Source: an uncultured Eggerthellaceae bacterium
GTDB taxonomy: Bacteria; Actinomycetota; Coriobacteriia; Coriobacteriales; Eggerthellaceae
Direction: 5' to 3'
Assembly (NCBI GenBank): GCA_947566075.1
Contig: CANOIM010000034.1
Span: 1-5,696 of the forward strand
Length of the DNA stretch: 5,696 nt
Within the stretch, counting starts at the first letter, position 1; each line of letters starts with the position of its first letter. This document shows, one piece after another, positions 5,663 to 5,696 of the stretch. The notes below the pieces were generated by a model that worked only from the letters and a program-made list of their open reading frames with translations, was not told the origin of the DNA and made no database searches. Position numbers and translations under genes: made by a program.

Positions 5663-5696
5663 TGCGCGTCGGGGGCGTGGCGTCACCTCGCTGGTC

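Larger units (their letters stand above)
5349..5696. other. Leader and intergenic region upstream of menE-menC
   Basis: No convincing gene is present in this ~350-base stretch. The half nearest menE-menC (5349-5492) could be translated as a 48-residue N-terminal extension, but by hand count about 57% of its codons end in G or C, against about three-quarters in the first ~54 codons of the accepted gene. The middle (5520-5560) is AT-rich and holds a candidate promoter. The right part is very GC-rich, with a short direct repeat, a GGGGAC-type motif and an inverted repeat. A minus-strand frame is open from the right edge to a TAA at 5607-5609, but its 29 residues resemble no family I recognise. 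Confidence 0.6.

Noticed and set aside
5607..5696. Minus-strand frame open from the right edge to TAA, a possible C-terminal end of a neighbouring gene
   Set aside because: Only 29 residues are visible, they are Thr/Pro/Arg-rich without a motif, and the stretch contains an exact inverted repeat, so non-coding DNA is more likely.

Overview
The window looks like a chromosomal segment of a high-GC, menaquinone-making actinobacterium. My best guess is the Coriobacteriia, near the Eggerthellaceae. This rests on the GC-rich codon choice, a GatD-type peptidoglycan amidation enzyme, classical-pathway menaquinone genes and dispersed GGGGAC / TGASTCA palindromic repeats. It is an inference from style; no rRNA or marker search was possible.

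Layout. Positions 2-781 (+) hold gatD, the glutamine amidotransferase subunit of lipid II isoglutaminyl synthase, cut by the left edge. Eleven bases later comes rlmH (792-1265, +), the 23S rRNA pseudouridine methyltransferase. The gap to the next, convergent gene is filled by GGGGAC repeats and a perfect 82-bp palindrome (1306-1387) that runs into the stop codon of that gene. Positions 1386-2321 (-) encode an exodeoxyribonuclease III / AP endonuclease with an unusual acidic, alanine-rich insertion. A third copy of the repeat (2336-2369) separates it from the largest gene, 2388-5348 (-). This gene is one uninterrupted reading frame fusing an o-succinylbenzoate-CoA ligase (MenE) to an o-succinylbenzoate synthase (MenC). 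The last ~350 bases hold its leader, a candidate promoter, a short direct repeat and GC-rich inverted repeats, with no convincing gene.

How the genes relate. gatD and rlmH are probably co-transcribed; gatD would normally follow murT, which should lie just left of the window. The fused menE-menC and the exonuclease gene share a strand with a 66-base gap and may be one transcript, with the repeat hairpin sitting one base upstream of the exonuclease ribosome binding site. The most noteworthy items are the MenE-MenC fusion with its altered ATP-binding motifs, the long perfect palindrome, and low-complexity insertions in two neighbouring enzymes.
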